Of a DNA stretch of 64,000 nucleotides, positions 46,201 through 54,400 are shown one piece after another. The notes under the pieces are model-generated. The model did no database searches, was not told where the DNA came from, and was given only the letters and a program-made list of their open reading frames with translations. The DNA is from Ancalomicrobiaceae bacterium S20. GTDB taxonomy: Bacteria; Pseudomonadota; Alphaproteobacteria; Rhizobiales; Ancalomicrobiaceae. Both the position numbers and the translations under genes were made by a program. The stretch's first letter is position 1. Every line of letters starts with the position of its first letter. Where the stretch lies: the NCBI GenBank assembly GCA_040269895.1, contig CP158568.1:2078716-2142715 (forward strand), written 5' to 3'.

Positions 46201-47750
46201 GCGGCAGCTTCACGCTCGCCACGGCGACGACGACGTTCGACAACACCGTTTCGAACGCCGCGCAGTTCACGCTCGCCGCCGGCGGCGGCGCGACCGGCAT
46301 CACCACCTTCACCAACACCGGCACGACGACCTTCGCGGTCGCCGGCACGCTCGGCGCGACGACCTTCTCGAACACGGCGTCGGGCCTCATCGACGCGAAG
46401 ACGGCGGGCGGCGCGATCACGGGCTCGCTCGCCAATGCCGGAACGGTCGACATGCGCAACGATGCGGCGACCTATACGACGCTGACGGTCGGCGGCTACA
46501 CCGGCTCGGGCGCAGCGACGGTGCGCGTCGACATCGACCGCAGCGCCGGGGCGACCGGCACGCGCGCCGATCGGCTGGTCGTCGCCGGGACGGGCTCGTC
46601 GGGGACGACGGTGATCAGCTTCGCGGACGTGCCCGGCAAGACGCCGGGCCTGATCGGCACGCCGATCACCGTGGTGACCGACGCGGGTAACGCCACTTAT
46701 ACCGCGAGCGGCCTGACCCCGAGCGGGCTGATCCAATATGCCTTCAACAAGGTCGGCGCCGACTGGCAGGTGTCGTCGTCGCTGGCGCCGAGTTCCTCGG
46801 GCGCGATCGCGGCGAGCATGGCCGCGGCGGTGACCTCGATCGCGACCGGCTTCGTCGAGCCGGCCAGCGGCTTCGCCCCGGTGGCACTCGATCCGGTCGA
46901 GAGCCAGCTCTCGCTCAGTCTGTGGTCGCGCGCCAAAGCGGGTCGCTACGACATCGCGAGCGAGACCACGACCGGCATGACGTCCGCGTCGCGATTCCGC
47001 TCGGCCTTCGACGGCTTCCAGGTCGGCGTCGACGGCTCGGTCACCGACATCCGCGGCTCGGGCTGGACCGCGCATCTCGGCGTGACCGCAGGCGACGTCC
47101 GGGTGTTCGCCTCCGATCGCCTGTCGGCCACGACGTCGAAGGCCAATGTCGACGCGCCGTTCTTCGGCCTCTACGGCGCCCTCGTCGGCCACGGCTATTT
47201 CTGGGACGCGCAGATCCTGCGCAACTACTACGACATTAAGCTCAGCAACGGTCAGGCCGGCATGACCGACCAGAAGACCGCCGCGCAGGGCTGGTCGTTC
47301 CAGTCGACGGCGGGCAAGCAGATCCCGTTCGCCGGAACCTGGTTCGTCGAGCCGTCGGTGAGCCTCAGCTACGTGACCGTGACGGTGGGCACCGTGACGA
47401 CGCCGGGCGGCGTGACGATCAGCGCGCGCGACCTCGACAGCCTGATCGGTTCGGCGCGGCTGCGCGTCGGCACCAGCTTCGCGGCGACCGAGACGCTGAT
47501 GGTGCGGCCGTCGGTGCAGGCGTCCATCTGGCGCGAGTTCGCGGGCAATGCGACGGCGCTCGCGAACGGCGCGTGTCTCTCCAATCAGGAGATCACGACG
47601 ACGCGGGTCGGCACCTTCGGCCAGATCGGCGTCGCGATCGGAGCGGACTCCCGCGATCTCGGCCTCTCCGGCTTCGTCCGCGGCGACCTGCGCTTCGGCG
47701 ACAAGATCAACGGCGGGTCGGTCACCGCGGGGCTGAGATACCAGTTCTGA
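40254..47750 (+). CDS. giant autotransporter (type Va) with PATR beta-helix passenger
   Basis: 2,498 residues from ATG 40254. A long N-terminal extension (about 30 residues) precedes a basic signal core, FARLRRRARLLASASFAATL, with cleavage after AEA. Residues about 60-320 are Gly/Ala/Thr-rich (GGAGGNGGNG-type repeats). The passenger then shows at least six autotransporter-associated beta-helix repeats of the form L-x-G-x-N-(T/D)-Y/F-(T/A)-G-x-T (NTYTGATAINAGTLAL, NTFTGDTVINAGTIEI, NTYTGATTIDGGTLAL, NTFTGDTTITGGVLEA). Two blocks of NTGTITN/TWTGN-type repeats follow (about residues 1570-1660 and 1855-1970). The last about 275 residues form the translocator barrel (LSLWSRAKAGRYDIA ... GSVTAGLRYQF) ending in the required aromatic residue. 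Expected role is surface display or adhesion; no protease triad was seen. Confidence 0.9.
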   Translation: MISMQTMADGAGPEDGRGARSARPNAGPDRGFARLRRRARLLASASFAATLILAMPRAEADPVGGSGGADPYRPSMLRGGAGGTLAAPNAPALSNPTTSAAGGGGGGPGGTGAAGSSATNTGTGGSGGDGGANGSVGAALPTGAAATGGAGGNGGNGTTSTGGYFGGAGGGGAGGFGAIVSGTGDLGTLGVNVAGGNGGNGGAGANGTELQGANYGGYGGIGGGGGGGGTGLNLTGTGVTITIGAGVSATGGNGGNGGAAGIGDSPNSWARPGAAGNAGDGISANNATITVNGSVSGGAGGTVPGGTNGTDGAGIVGSGLTINVGATGVITGGGTQGLALNLSGTNTLSLATGATVTGGVATGDALTFDQAADASLSSVISGAGTVTKQGTGKLTLSGINTYTGATAINAGTLALSGAGSIASSASVTLAGTGAFDISALTGSGTTITSLSSAATGTSVALGAKALTVGDGNDKTFAGVINGTGGSLVKQGSGSLVLTGANTFTGDTVINAGTIEIRGGVALSDTTKVVLANAAGVGLVVTNNFGGALSAANTETIGSLSGGGANGGFVSIASGQSLYIANGGGNTFGGVLSGSGTLQLQAGTLTLTGASTITGSVLPSGGSTLVLSGDGSLAAARVQFGVGSTLDISGVNGSGTSVRTIHANPSNAQIVLGSKTLSFGGNPDPDQQGSNYAFNGTISGSGGITLTSGGYRLLGDNTYTGATTVDGGILWLIPRTNTSIASSSGLVLNGSGGLSLARAGNALVPQIKTLTSSSADTFVDLGALTLNLTAANSSFAGVISGAGGLKLSAGTETLTGVNTYTGATTIDGGTLALSGSGSIAASSGVTLNGTATFDISGRTTSTSVTGLASTSATSTVKLGALALTVNGTGTSTLAARVTGTGGSLVVTGGTLTLQNGVNDFTGGITVGSGGTLRLEADGAAGTGTISTTGSVIDYANGVTIGNAVNVASNTTQFQVVTGTATQAGAIGETGGPRPIEKIGDGALILAGPNTFTGDTTITGGVLEARNGSALSDTAKVTLANAAGVGLTVTDSETIGALAGGGTNRGTVAINTGQTLTLTNGGGNAFAGTITGQGGLALLAGTQTLSGSNDYAGGTSIAAGATLQIGVSGALGTGTVTFTGTATLAGLADAGISNQIDLGDGAAVTIGAAAGTSLTLSPNAFNLNGSTARTLHIGSTAAGLTGRVVLSAAAISAGANQSIAIDAGTLVVGSDQVADNLSGVAAIAVNTGAAFDLRGRQVNVNNLTGAGTVTSRFEGTAVLQLNNTVDTTFSGQIVDGPTRAYVAVTKAGAGTITLSGTNTFSRGLIIGGGTVVASHVTGGVVDGIGSGVLTLSGGTFATAQTSTVNNSVVVDGGGTVAAATGTTLTLAGLLQTENGGQTLHFGSAGATGTVVLGQSSNSVGNGTRFAVDAGTLLISTTTAAAFTQDPNFAGATVAAGATLAVSGGLTIGGASTASGTIRNLGGDNRLSGTMTLSGDASIVSLGGTLTIDTIAGGARNLSIAGPGNTSIGSASTTGVLTVTSGTTTLTGTNAFGGIVNRAGATIVNTGRTTDDLDNAGTYTNSGTQTAVVASNTGTITNTAAGTWTGNVVSNASSITNNGIWNGNVLNNAGQITNTGTWNGTLVNTATGTLINTGTWNGTITSTSLNVTNSGTVNASGSIGGRVDNQNGGALRVSSGGATIGGDLNNTGTATVTAADGNLTVRGTLTNGSTAGTGIQVAADRTLTAGAIQNGAGATTASAGTIIASVANAGGTINLAGTVTGAITNTSGTINVTGTLGHTGALANAGTLNVTAGTFTTSGRVTNGGALSVASGATLVATVGGIANAATGTIVNGGTINDDLDNAGTVTNNATFNAVVATNTGTITNAATGTWTGAVNSNAGTLINQGAWTGNVAANTGRLTNSGTWTGTIANAAGGTLNNAASGRISGSVGNAGTFTNTGLLSGGLANSGTVFANGGSILGAVANTSGSFTLATATTTFDNTVSNAAQFTLAAGGGATGITTFTNTGTTTFAVAGTLGATTFSNTASGLIDAKTAGGAITGSLANAGTVDMRNDAATYTTLTVGGYTGSGAATVRVDIDRSAGATGTRADRLVVAGTGSSGTTVISFADVPGKTPGLIGTPITVVTDAGNATYTASGLTPSGLIQYAFNKVGADWQVSSSLAPSSSGAIAASMAAAVTSIATGFVEPASGFAPVALDPVESQLSLSLWSRAKAGRYDIASETTTGMTSASRFRSAFDGFQVGVDGSVTDIRGSGWTAHLGVTAGDVRVFASDRLSATTSKANVDAPFFGLYGALVGHGYFWDAQILRNYYDIKLSNGQAGMTDQKTAAQGWSFQSTAGKQIPFAGTWFVEPSVSLSYVTVTVGTVTTPGGVTISARDLDSLIGSARLRVGTSFAATETLMVRPSVQASIWREFAGNATALANGACLSNQEITTTRVGTFGQIGVAIGADSRDLGLSGFVRGDLRFGDKINGGSVTAGLRYQF
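44955..46060 (+). repeat. internal duplication in the autotransporter passenger
   Basis: Two related DNA blocks of roughly 250 bases begin GACGACCTCGACAACGCCGG at 44955 and 45816, 861 bases apart, and each continues into ACGATCACCAA-type repeats encoding N-T-G-T-I-T-N and T-W-T-G units. They are diverged rather than identical, consistent with an in-frame segment duplication. Confidence 0.6.
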
Positions 47751-47873
47751 GGCCGGCGGTGGACAGGACGCAAGGCCGGTCCGCCTCCGGTCGCGGCGCC
47801 CTGCCCGGCGCCGCCGGCACGCCGTGCTTCAGACCGGAGCGGCCTCATCCGGATACAGCAGCGGCTCGATCCG

Positions 47874-48723
47874 TCACGCCCCCGGCGGCTGCCGGTCGGG
47901 CTCGGCCTCGCCGCGCACCAGCCGGCGGATCTCTGCCTTCACGCGCGCGTCGACCGGGTTGTAGACGAGCAGCCCGAGGTCGGGGCGACCATCGACCGCG
48001 AAGGCGGAGTATTCCAGTTCGATCGACCCGAGCACCGGGTGATGCAGGTGCTTGACGCCCTCCCCCGGCGCATGGACCTCGTTCTCGCTCCAGAGCCTGG
48101 CGAAATGCTCGCTGGTCGCGCTCAGTTCTTCGACCAGATCGGCAATCTCCTTGCCGGCGCCGGCGCGCGCGGCATCGATCCGGAACGCGCCGACCAGGAA
48201 CCGCGCCACGGCCTCCCAGTCCCGCTGCTTGCTGCGGATCTCCGGGTTGCCAAACACCAGACGCAGGATGTTGCGCCGCTCGGGCGCGAGCGCGGCATAA
48301 TCGGTGAGCACGATCGTCGCGGCGCGGTTCCAGGCGACGACGTCCCAGGTGGCGGTCTTGATGAAGGCGGGGCAGCCGTCGAGATCGTCCAGCAGGCGTT
48401 GCAGCCGGGGGCTGACACCCTGGCCCGGCCGGTAGCGCGGCTCCGGCGGCCGCCCGAGCCCGAGCATGAACAGGTGCTCGCGCTCCAGATCGGTCAGCAT
48501 CAGGCCGGTCGCGATCCGATCCAGAACATCGGCGGAGGGCGCCGCCGCGGCCCTGCTCCAGCCAAGTGTACCACGTGGTACTGATATTGGCGCGCTGCGC
48601 GACCTCCTCCCGGCGCAGGCCCGGCGTTCGGCGTCGGCCCGCGAAGCCGAAGGCGGCCGGATCGAGCCGCAGGCGGCGATCCCTCAGGAAGCCGGCGAGC
48701 GTATGGGTCTGATCGGTCGCCAT
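47874..48723 (-). pseudogene. XRE family regulator with MmyB-like ligand domain, frameshifted
   Basis: From ATG 48723 (MATDQTHTLAGFLRDRRLRL) the first frame encodes an N-terminal helix-turn-helix (TPGLRREEVAQRANISTTWY, TWLEQGRGG). The continuation, VLDRIATGLMLTDLEREHLF then MLGLGRPPEP and the MmyB-type domain (FIKTATWDVVAWNRAATIVL, VLGSIELEYSAFAVDGRPDL, DARVKAEIRRL), lies in another frame ending at 47874. The switch is near 48534-48546 and equals one extra or two missing bases. All conserved blocks are present, so the break is recent or a base-call error. This family usually represses a divergent oxidoreductase gene, which fits the SDR at 48845. Confidence 0.82.
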
Positions 48724-48777
48724 CGGTGAACCGGAGTTTGAGGGGCGATCCTGGAACGAATTATAGCAGGATAAGAT

Positions 48778-48793
48778 CACTACTTTAATAGTG
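48778..48793. promoter_or_regulatory. candidate operator in the XRE/SDR divergent region
   Basis: CACTA-CTTTAA-TAGTG: 5-base inverted arms around A/T-rich spacer, 52 bases before the SDR start and 55 bases from the regulator start, within an A/T-rich promoter-like stretch (48755-48800). Confidence 0.4.
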
Positions 48794-48844
48794 TAACGCA
48801 CCGTCGCACAGTCGGGAAGTCACAGCTTTCCATGAGGATTTCCC

Positions 48845-49750
48845 ATGCGCATTTTCCTGACCGGCGCCACCGGCTTCATCGGCTCGGCCGTGGTGACAGA
48901 ACTCCTGAACACCGGCCACGAGGTCATCGGCATGACCCGGTCGGACGCCGGCGCCGCAGCCTTGACCGCCGCGGGCGCCGAGCCCTATCGCGCCACGCTC
49001 GAAGACCCGGACGGCATCCGGGCCGGCGCCGAGGCGGCCGACGCCGTCATCCACACCGCCTTCGACCACGACTTCTCCCGCTTCCAGGAGAATTGCGAAA
49101 AGGATCGCCGCGTGATCGGCGCGCTCGGCGCCGCGCTCAAGGGATCCGATCGCCCGCTCCTCATCACCTCCGGCGTCGGGATGGGCAGCGCCGGTCCCGG
49201 GCAGCTCGCGCGGGAGGACGTCTTCAACGACCACCATCCGAACCCGCGCATCGCTTCCGAACGCGCCGGCCACGCGCTGCTCGACGCCGGCATCAACGTC
49301 TCGGTGATGCGGCTGCCGCAGGTACACGACACCCGGCGGCAGGGGCTGATCACGCCGCTGATCCAGATCTTCCGCGACAAGGGCCTCGCGGCTTATGTCG
49401 GGGACGGCAGCAATCGCTGGTCGGCCGCGCATGTGCGCGACGTCGCCGTGCTCTACCGGCTGGCGATCGAGCACGCCCAGCCGGGCGTACGCTGGAATGC
49501 CGTCACCGAGGAGGGCGTCGAGACCCGCCGGATCGTCGAGACGGTGGCACGCGGGCTCGGCATCCCGGCCGTGTCGGTCACGCCGGAGGCCGCGGCCGAA
49601 CATCTCGGATGGATGGCGATGTTCGCGGCGATGGACCTGCCGGCGTCGAGCGAGCAGACGCGCGCCACACTCGGCTGGCGGCCGACGGGCCCGTCCCTGC
49701 TGGCCGACCTCGACGCGATGGACTATCGCACGACCGCCGCGGCCGAGTGA
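48845..49750 (+). CDS. extended SDR family NAD(P)-dependent oxidoreductase
   Basis: 301 residues in the NAD-dependent epimerase/dehydratase-type fold. The N-terminus MRIFLTGATGFIGSAVVTEL is the classical TGxxGxxG motif of extended SDRs. VIHTAFDHDFSRFQENCEKD and LLITSGVGMGSAGPGQLARE follow; the usual YxxxK is not evident, as in many SDRs of this subgroup controlled by MmyB-type regulators. VSVMRLPQVHDTRRQGLITP is typical of this subgroup. Divergent from the XRE regulator pseudogene. Substrate unknown. Confidence 0.85.
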   Translation: MRIFLTGATGFIGSAVVTELLNTGHEVIGMTRSDAGAAALTAAGAEPYRATLEDPDGIRAGAEAADAVIHTAFDHDFSRFQENCEKDRRVIGALGAALKGSDRPLLITSGVGMGSAGPGQLAREDVFNDHHPNPRIASERAGHALLDAGINVSVMRLPQVHDTRRQGLITPLIQIFRDKGLAAYVGDGSNRWSAAHVRDVAVLYRLAIEHAQPGVRWNAVTEEGVETRRIVETVARGLGIPAVSVTPEAAAEHLGWMAMFAAMDLPASSEQTRATLGWRPTGPSLLADLDAMDYRTTAAAE

Positions 49751-49759
49751 CGAGCGCAA

Positions 49760-49789
49760 GGCGGGGCGGCCTCAGCCGGGCGCCCCGCC
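49760..49789. terminator. bidirectional hairpin between SDR and flavin reductase genes
   Basis: Perfect 9-bp stem GGCGGGGCG/CGCCCCGCC (49760-49768 with 49781-49789), loop of 12 bases, between two convergent genes and overlapping the last codons of the flavin reductase. Probably ends the SDR transcript and the biosynthetic operon. Confidence 0.6.
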
Positions 49790-50305
49790 CTCCGGCACCA
49801 GGTGCGCATAGCGCCCGTCGAAGAAGACCAGCGGCGCCGCCCGACGCGCTTCGGTCCGGACCACCGCGCCGACGAAGATCGTATGGGTGCCGGCCTCGTG
49901 GGCGTCGTGGAGCACGCACTCAATCGTGGTACCGACGTCGTCGAGGACCGGGCAGCCGGTGACGCCCGGCCGGTGAGCGGCGATATCCGCCGCCTTGCCC
50001 GAGCCGGTCGCGAACCGCGCGGCGAGCTCGACCTGATCCTCGCGGAGCAGATTGAGCGCGAAGACGCCGGTTCGGCAGATCGTCGCGTGGGTGTTGCTCG
50101 CACGATTGAGCGTCGCGAGCACCAGCGGCGGCGCGGTGCTGACGCTGCAGATCGCCGTCGCGGTCATGCCCGCGAACACCTCGCGATCCCCGCTCGTCAC
50201 CACCGCGACGCCGCCGGCGAGCCCGCGCATCGCCTGCCGGAAGCACGCTTCGTCGACGGCCGCGAACGGAACGATCGCGGCGGAAGCCTCCGAAACATCG
50301 GTCAT
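49772..50305 (-). CDS. flavin reductase family protein
   Basis: 177 residues of the flavin reductase-like (FMN-binding split barrel) family, which supplies reduced flavin to two-component monooxygenases. Landmarks: FRQAMRGLAGGVAVVTSGDR, GMTATAICSVSTAPPLVLAT, HATICRTGVFALNLLREDQV and IECVLHDAHEAGTHTIFVGA followed by PLVFFDGRYAHL. ATG 50305 overlaps the HlyD stop by four bases, tying it to the PKS-NRPS operon. No oxygenase partner is encoded in the window; one may lie beyond the right edge or elsewhere. Confidence 0.87.
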   Translation of the reverse strand: MTDVSEASAAIVPFAAVDEACFRQAMRGLAGGVAVVTSGDREVFAGMTATAICSVSTAPPLVLATLNRASNTHATICRTGVFALNLLREDQVELAARFATGSGKAADIAAHRPGVTGCPVLDDVGTTIECVLHDAHEAGTHTIFVGAVVRTEARRAAPLVFFDGRYAHLVPEGGAPG

Positions 50306-51477
50306 GGCGTCGTCTCCTGCGACAGGACCCGGCTCGTCTTCGGCAGTTCTTCCGCGGGCGCCGGCCCCGAACCCGGTGCCGCGGGCACGGGGGCGCAGTC
50401 GGCCTCGCAGCCCGGCGACGCGGTATCGACCGCGACCACGACCGACAGGCCCGAGGCGAGACGCTCAGTGCGGCCGTCGAGGCCGAGCAGTTCCAGACGG
50501 ACCGGGATCCGCTGCACCACCTTGGTGAAGTTGCCGGTCGCGTTCTCAGGCGGCAGCAGGCTGAATTCCGAGCCGGTCGCGGGTGCGAAACTCTCGACAC
50601 GGGCGGCGAGATCGAGGCCGGGAAAGGCATCGACCGTGATCCGCGCCGCCTGGCCGGGCCGCATGCGGGCGAGCTGCGTTTCCTTGAAATTGGCGACCAC
50701 ATAGGGCCGTCGCGGCACGAGCGTCAGCAGCGACAGGCCCGGTCGCACATATTGCCCGGTTCGCGCGGCCATGTTGCCGACCACGCCATCGAAGGGCGCG
50801 ACGAGACGCGTGTCGTCGAGATCGGCGCGCACCAGCGCGACCGCGGCCTCGGCTTCGTCGAGTTCGGCGAGCGACTGCGCGAGCCGCGCCTCGGCCTTCA
50901 GGCGATCGGCTTCGAATATCGCCAATCGCTGCTCGTCGGCGGCGACCTGCGCGGCGGCGCGGCGGCGCTCGGCGTCGGCCTTCAGGTGATCCGAGGTCGC
51001 ACTCTCGAGCCGCTGCGCCGTCGAGGCGTTGGTCGCGGTCAGCGAGCGATAGCGCTCATAGTCGAGCCGCGCCCGTTCAGCCTCCGCGATCGCGGCGGCT
51101 TCGCTCGCGCGCGCCTGCTCGATGATGCTCCCCTGGAGCGCGCGCTGCGCCTCGATCGACGCCAATGTGGCGCGATCGCCGTCGACCTGGGCGCGCTTGG
51201 CCTGCCGTGTCGCCACGGCCTGCTCGACACGGGCCCGGAAGCGGGTCTCGTCCACGCGCGCGAGGACGTCGCCCTTGGCGACCGGCTGGTTCTCGCGCAC
51301 CCGGATCTCGGTCAGATGGCCCTCGATGCGCGGCGCGACCACGATCGCATCGGCGCGGAGATACGCGTTGTCGGTCACCTGGATCGCCCCGCCCGAGGCC
51401 CAGAGCCAGCCGGCAACGGCCGCAGCGCCGACGCCGGCGACCGCCACGACCCCGCCGAACGCACCGCGCCACGTCAT
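50302..51477 (-). CDS. HlyD/EmrA family efflux periplasmic adaptor
   Basis: 391 residues. One N-terminal membrane anchor (about residues 5-27, VVAVAGVGAAAVAGWLWASG), then IQVTDNAYLRADAIVVAPRI with the lipoyl half-motif, a long alpha-helical coiled coil (about 85-215, rich in Ala/Glu/Arg heptads), and the returning LVAPFDGVVGNMAARTGQYV, typical of EmrA-type adaptors that pair with an MFS pump. No EmrB-like partner is nearby. Start overlaps the PKS-NRPS stop by four bases (ATGA), so the adaptor is probably devoted to export of the product. Confidence 0.87.
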   Translation of the reverse strand: MTWRGAFGGVVAVAGVGAAAVAGWLWASGGAIQVTDNAYLRADAIVVAPRIEGHLTEIRVRENQPVAKGDVLARVDETRFRARVEQAVATRQAKRAQVDGDRATLASIEAQRALQGSIIEQARASEAAAIAEAERARLDYERYRSLTATNASTAQRLESATSDHLKADAERRRAAAQVAADEQRLAIFEADRLKAEARLAQSLAELDEAEAAVALVRADLDDTRLVAPFDGVVGNMAARTGQYVRPGLSLLTLVPRRPYVVANFKETQLARMRPGQAARITVDAFPGLDLAARVESFAPATGSEFSLLPPENATGNFTKVVQRIPVRLELLGLDGRTERLASGLSVVVAVDTASPGCEADCAPVPAAPGSGPAPAEELPKTSRVLSQETTP

Positions 51478-54400
51478 CCCGCCCTCCTCAGGTCGTCGGC
51501 CCGCGCCTCGATCGCGGCGGCGACCGCCGCGATATGGGGCGGACGCAGCAGCGAGACATGATCGCCCGGCAGCGTCACGGTCGATCCGGCGCCGGCGAGC
51601 GCCGCCCAGTCGGGGAAGAGCCGTCCCATCGCGGCCGGATCCGGCCCGTCGGCGGCCCGGATCAGCGTCATCGGCACCGGCGTCGATATCGCCTGCGGAC
51701 GGTAGGCGGCCCAGGCCTGCATGTTGCGGGCGAAGGTGCCGTAGAGCGCCACGAGATCCGCCGCGCGAAGCCGCGGATGGCGCTGGACCAACGCCGCGAA
51801 GTCGCCGACCGGCGGTGCGACCGCCTCGAGCGTCTCCGCGCCGATCACGTCGGCGGCGAGGACATGAGCAAAGGCCGCCCAGACCTCATCGGAGGAGAAG
51901 CCGTCACCCGGGCCACGGATGGGCAGGCACGCGTCGATCAGCGCGACCGCGCGCGGCGGCCGTCCCCGGTCGATCAGCTGCCGCGCGGCCTCGTAGGCGA
52001 CGACGCCGCCGAACGACCAGCCGATCAACCGCGCATCGCCCTCCGGTGCCAGCCGTTCGATCTCGTCGGCCCAATCGCGACCGAGCGTTTCGACGTCGGC
52101 GGGCGCATCGTCGCGCAGACCGTTCAGGCCATGGACCGGACCGGACAGGCCGAGCGCATCGACCAGCGGACCGTAGACACCGAGCCCGCCGCCGATCGCA
52201 TGGAACAGCACGAGCGGCGCGCCCGTTCCGGGCCTCAGCAGTACCGAGCGGCCCTGCCCGCTGGCCGGCGAGGACGGGGTTTCCAGCCGTCCGCTTCGGC
52301 TGCCGAGACGTTCCGCGAGTGCCGCGACCGTCGGCGCCTCGAACAGGTCGCGCATGACCAGTTCGACACCGAGCGCCTCGCGCACGCCGATCACCACCCG
52401 CATCACCAGCAGCGAATGGCCGCCGAGCGCGAAGAAGTCGTCATCCGCGCCGACATCGGCAACGCCGAGCACCTTCGACCAGATCGCCGCGAGTGCGGTC
52501 TCGGTCGGTCCGGTCGGCGCCCGCCGGCTGTCCGGGCCGCGCGCCCGGCCCTGCCGCGCCGTATCAGGAGACGGCAGCGCGGCCCGATCGATCTTGCCGT
52601 TCGGCGTGAGCGGCAGTTTGGGCAGCACCACGATATCCGGAGGCACCATGTGCTCGGGCAGGCTCTCGCGCAGCCGCGTCGCGAGGCGGCCGGCGAGGCC
52701 GCCGTCGCCCTCGGGCCGGCGCAGGTCGGCGGCATAGGCGGCCGCGTTGCGCAGCACCGCCGGCCGGCCGAGCGCGAGACTGGCCGGATCGACGCGCTCG
52801 GGATCGTAGAACGCGCCGTCGATCGTCCCGGCCGGGGCATCCGCCGCCCAGGCCGCGACGAAGCGGTAGCCGTGGCGCTCGGCAAGCGCGCTCGCCGCCA
52901 CCGGATCGAGGCTGCCGCCGGTCTCGTCGACGGCGATCCGGATCGCTTCGACGGCGATGTCCCCGTCGGCGCCGTCGAGCGCCGCGGCCCAGGCGAGATC
53001 GCGCGTCAGGCGGGCGTTGCCGATGCCGCGCAGCACGAGCGCCGGCGGGCGGTCGGCAACGAGCCGGGCCGCGATCGTCCCGAGGGCGACATCGCCGGTC
53101 CAGTCAACGACGCCGTCCGGGGCCGTCGTGCGATCGCCCTCGACGCGCAGCACGACGTCGTAGCGATAGCGCGTCAGCTCGTTGTCCGTGCCGGCCGCCT
53201 TGAGGCGGATCTCGACGCCCGAGAGCCGCGGGTATCGTTCCGCCAGCGCAAAGAAGAAGCCGGGGTCGAGCGTGAGCTCCGCTTCCGCGGCCTCAGCCCG
53301 CCGGGCGCGCTCGCGCGCGTCCCGGACGCTGTCGTCCGCCGACGCACGCGAGACTTCGGCCGCTCGGATCTGCACCGGCAACAGGCTGCGCGGCCGGACA
53401 TCGCCGACGAAGATCGCCCCACCGCCGGGTGCCATGGCGACGGCACGGGCGAGCACGGTCTCGAGATGGTCGGCGTCCGGGAAATACTGGACCACGGAGT
53501 TGAGCAAGACGAGGTCGAACGCCCCTCCTCCGCATCCCAGTAGTCGGCCGCCTCGCGGCGAGCCAACCGGACATGGCCGAGCCCCGGCCGGCGGCGGATC
53601 CAGCGGGCGAGCCGCGCGATTGCGGTCGGCGAGACGTCGGCGCCGCAATAGACGTCAACCTTCGGCGCCAACCGATCGAGCAGCAGCCCGAGGCCGCAGC
53701 CGATTTCGAGCAGGTGCTTCGGCCGAAGCGCCTCGATGCGGGCGCAGGTCTCGTCGAGCCAGACCCGCATCTCCGCCTCCGGGATCGCCTCGCCGGTGAA
53801 CCGGGTGGTCCAGCCGGCGAAGCCCGGCGCGGCATCGTCGCCGGCTTCGCGATAGGTGCCGTCCCAGACGTCGCGCCAGGCCTCGATCCGGTCCGCGTCG
53901 TCCGCCGCCGGCGCTTCGGCCGAGGCGGTGTCCGCCACGACATAGGCCGCAAGCCGCCGGTCGCCGGGGCCAACGTCGCGCGCGACGACCACCGCCTCCC
54001 GGACCGCGGCGTCGTCGCGGAGCGCCGTCTCGATCTCGCCGAGCTCGATGCGGTGGCCGCGGATCTTCACCTGATGGTCGAGACGGCCGAGGTACTCGAT
54101 CTCGCCATCCGGCCGCGCGCGGACGAGATCGCCGGTGCGGTAGAGGCGCGCGCCGTGCGGGCCGAACGGATCGGGCGGGAACCGCACCGCCGTTAAGTCG
54201 TCACGGCCGAGATAGCCGAGCGCGAGCCCGGCGCCGGTGATCGCCAGTTCGCCCGGCGCCCAGGGCGGCAGCAGCCGGCCGCGGCGATCGAGCACATAGA
54301 GCTGCGTGTTGTCGATCGGCCGGCCGATCGAGCCGCCGCGCCACTCCGGCGACAGCTTCAGCGCCGTCGACCAGATTGTCGTTTCGGTCGGGCCATAGAG

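Noticed and set aside
40602-47192. 6.6-kb open frame antisense to the autotransporter
   Set aside because: Arg/Ala/Gly-rich translation with no domain, explained by repetitive, GC-biased codons of the sense gene; no ribosome site.
51165-53543. 2.4-kb plus-strand open frame
   Set aside because: Antisense to the PKS-NRPS C-terminal domains and the start of the HlyD gene; low-complexity arginine-rich product.
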